The position numbers and the translations under genes are program-made. The notes beneath the pieces are model-generated. The model was not told the origin of the DNA. It did not search any database and saw only the letters and a program-made list of their open reading frames with translations. Of a DNA stretch of 6,934 nt, positions 6,803 through 6,934 are shown in pieces. The stretch is from assembly GCA_029934815.1 (NCBI GenBank), contig JAOZLM010000064.1, positions 1 through 6,934 on the forward strand, read 5' to 3'. Each line of letters opens with the position of its first letter. Positions within the stretch are counted from its first letter, which is position 1. The stretch is from Desulfocapsa sp. (GTDB taxonomy: Bacteria > Desulfobacterota > Desulfobulbia > Desulfobulbales > Desulfocapsaceae).

Positions 6803-6934
6803 TCAATCATCCGCTTCCCAGAAGTCTTCCTTCTCGGCGCCACAAGTTGGGCAAACCCAGTCTGCAGGGACATCTTCCCAGGCAGTTCCTGCCTCTACAC
6901 CATTTTCATAGTCACCTTCTGCCGGATCGTAAAT
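6803..6934 (-). CDS. Rubredoxin, C-terminal 43 residues (5' end outside window)
   Basis: Reading leftward from the window edge, 43 codons and a TGA (6805-6803) give the C-terminal part of a rubredoxin. IYDPAEGD is the usual sequence just after the first metal-binding knuckle. NGVEAGTAWEDVPADW is the conserved middle, with the aromatic core residues. VCPTCGAEKEDFW contains the second CxxCG knuckle that binds iron. Rubredoxins are about 52-54 residues, so only about ten residues including the first CxxCG pair are missing. The protein is a small cytoplasmic one-electron carrier with a single Fe(Cys)4 centre. It often serves oxygen- or superoxide-detoxifying enzymes such as rubrerythrin, superoxide reductase or rubredoxin:oxygen oxidoreductase in anaerobes, but its partner here is not visible. 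The tail EADD is acidic. It converges on the pump gene and is not part of its operon. It could also be a rubredoxin domain at the end of a longer protein. Confidence 0.93.
   Translation of the reverse strand: MYDPAEGDYENGVEAGTAWEDVPADWVCPTCGAEKEDFWEADD

Overview
The window looks like chromosomal DNA from a Gram-negative bacterium: two products are predicted lipoproteins of the cell envelope, and a complete tripartite efflux system spanning inner and outer membranes is encoded. GC content looks to be in the mid-40s percent (judged by eye, not counted over the whole window). The partial rubredoxin gene at the right edge suggests an anaerobic or microaerophilic lifestyle, since such proteins are common in Desulfobacterota, Chlorobi and similar groups. 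The genes do not allow a firm taxonomic assignment. I see no insertion sequence, CRISPR array, tRNA or rRNA.

Layout. Bases 1-91 may carry the last codons of a rightward gene, then a short spacer. On the minus strand, 92-811 encodes a cysteine-rich YkgJ-type (CxxCC) putative metal-binding protein. A divergent intergenic region (812-950) follows. It holds a strong sigma70-like promoter facing right, whose -10 box lies inside a perfect 12-bp palindrome, a likely repressor operator. Rightward from there runs a compact three-gene operon: a NodT/OprM-type outer-membrane channel lipoprotein (964-2469), a periplasmic adaptor lipoprotein (2489-3628) and an HAE1-family RND pump (3642-6755). The last two genes are 13 nt apart. 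A rubredoxin gene runs leftward from the right edge and ends at 6803. A hairpin with a T-tract on the minus strand separates it from the pump gene.

Function. The pump would take substrates from the periplasm or inner-membrane outer leaflet using the proton gradient. The adaptor links it to the TolC-like trimeric channel, which opens to the outside. All the proton-relay residues expected from AcrB are present (D408, D409, K935, R966, T973), so the pump appears intact. Substrates are most likely drugs, dyes, detergents, bile-like compounds or solvents rather than metals.

The main surprise is the start of the operon. The only good Shine-Dalgarno sequence serves an ATG (951) that is out of frame with the channel gene and opens a 27-codon ORF overlapping its start. 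A tandem 8-bp duplication (984-999) lies in this overlap; gain of one more unit would fuse that well-initiated ATG in frame to the channel protein. The window is otherwise an ordinary efflux locus, and I found no convincing new biological system.
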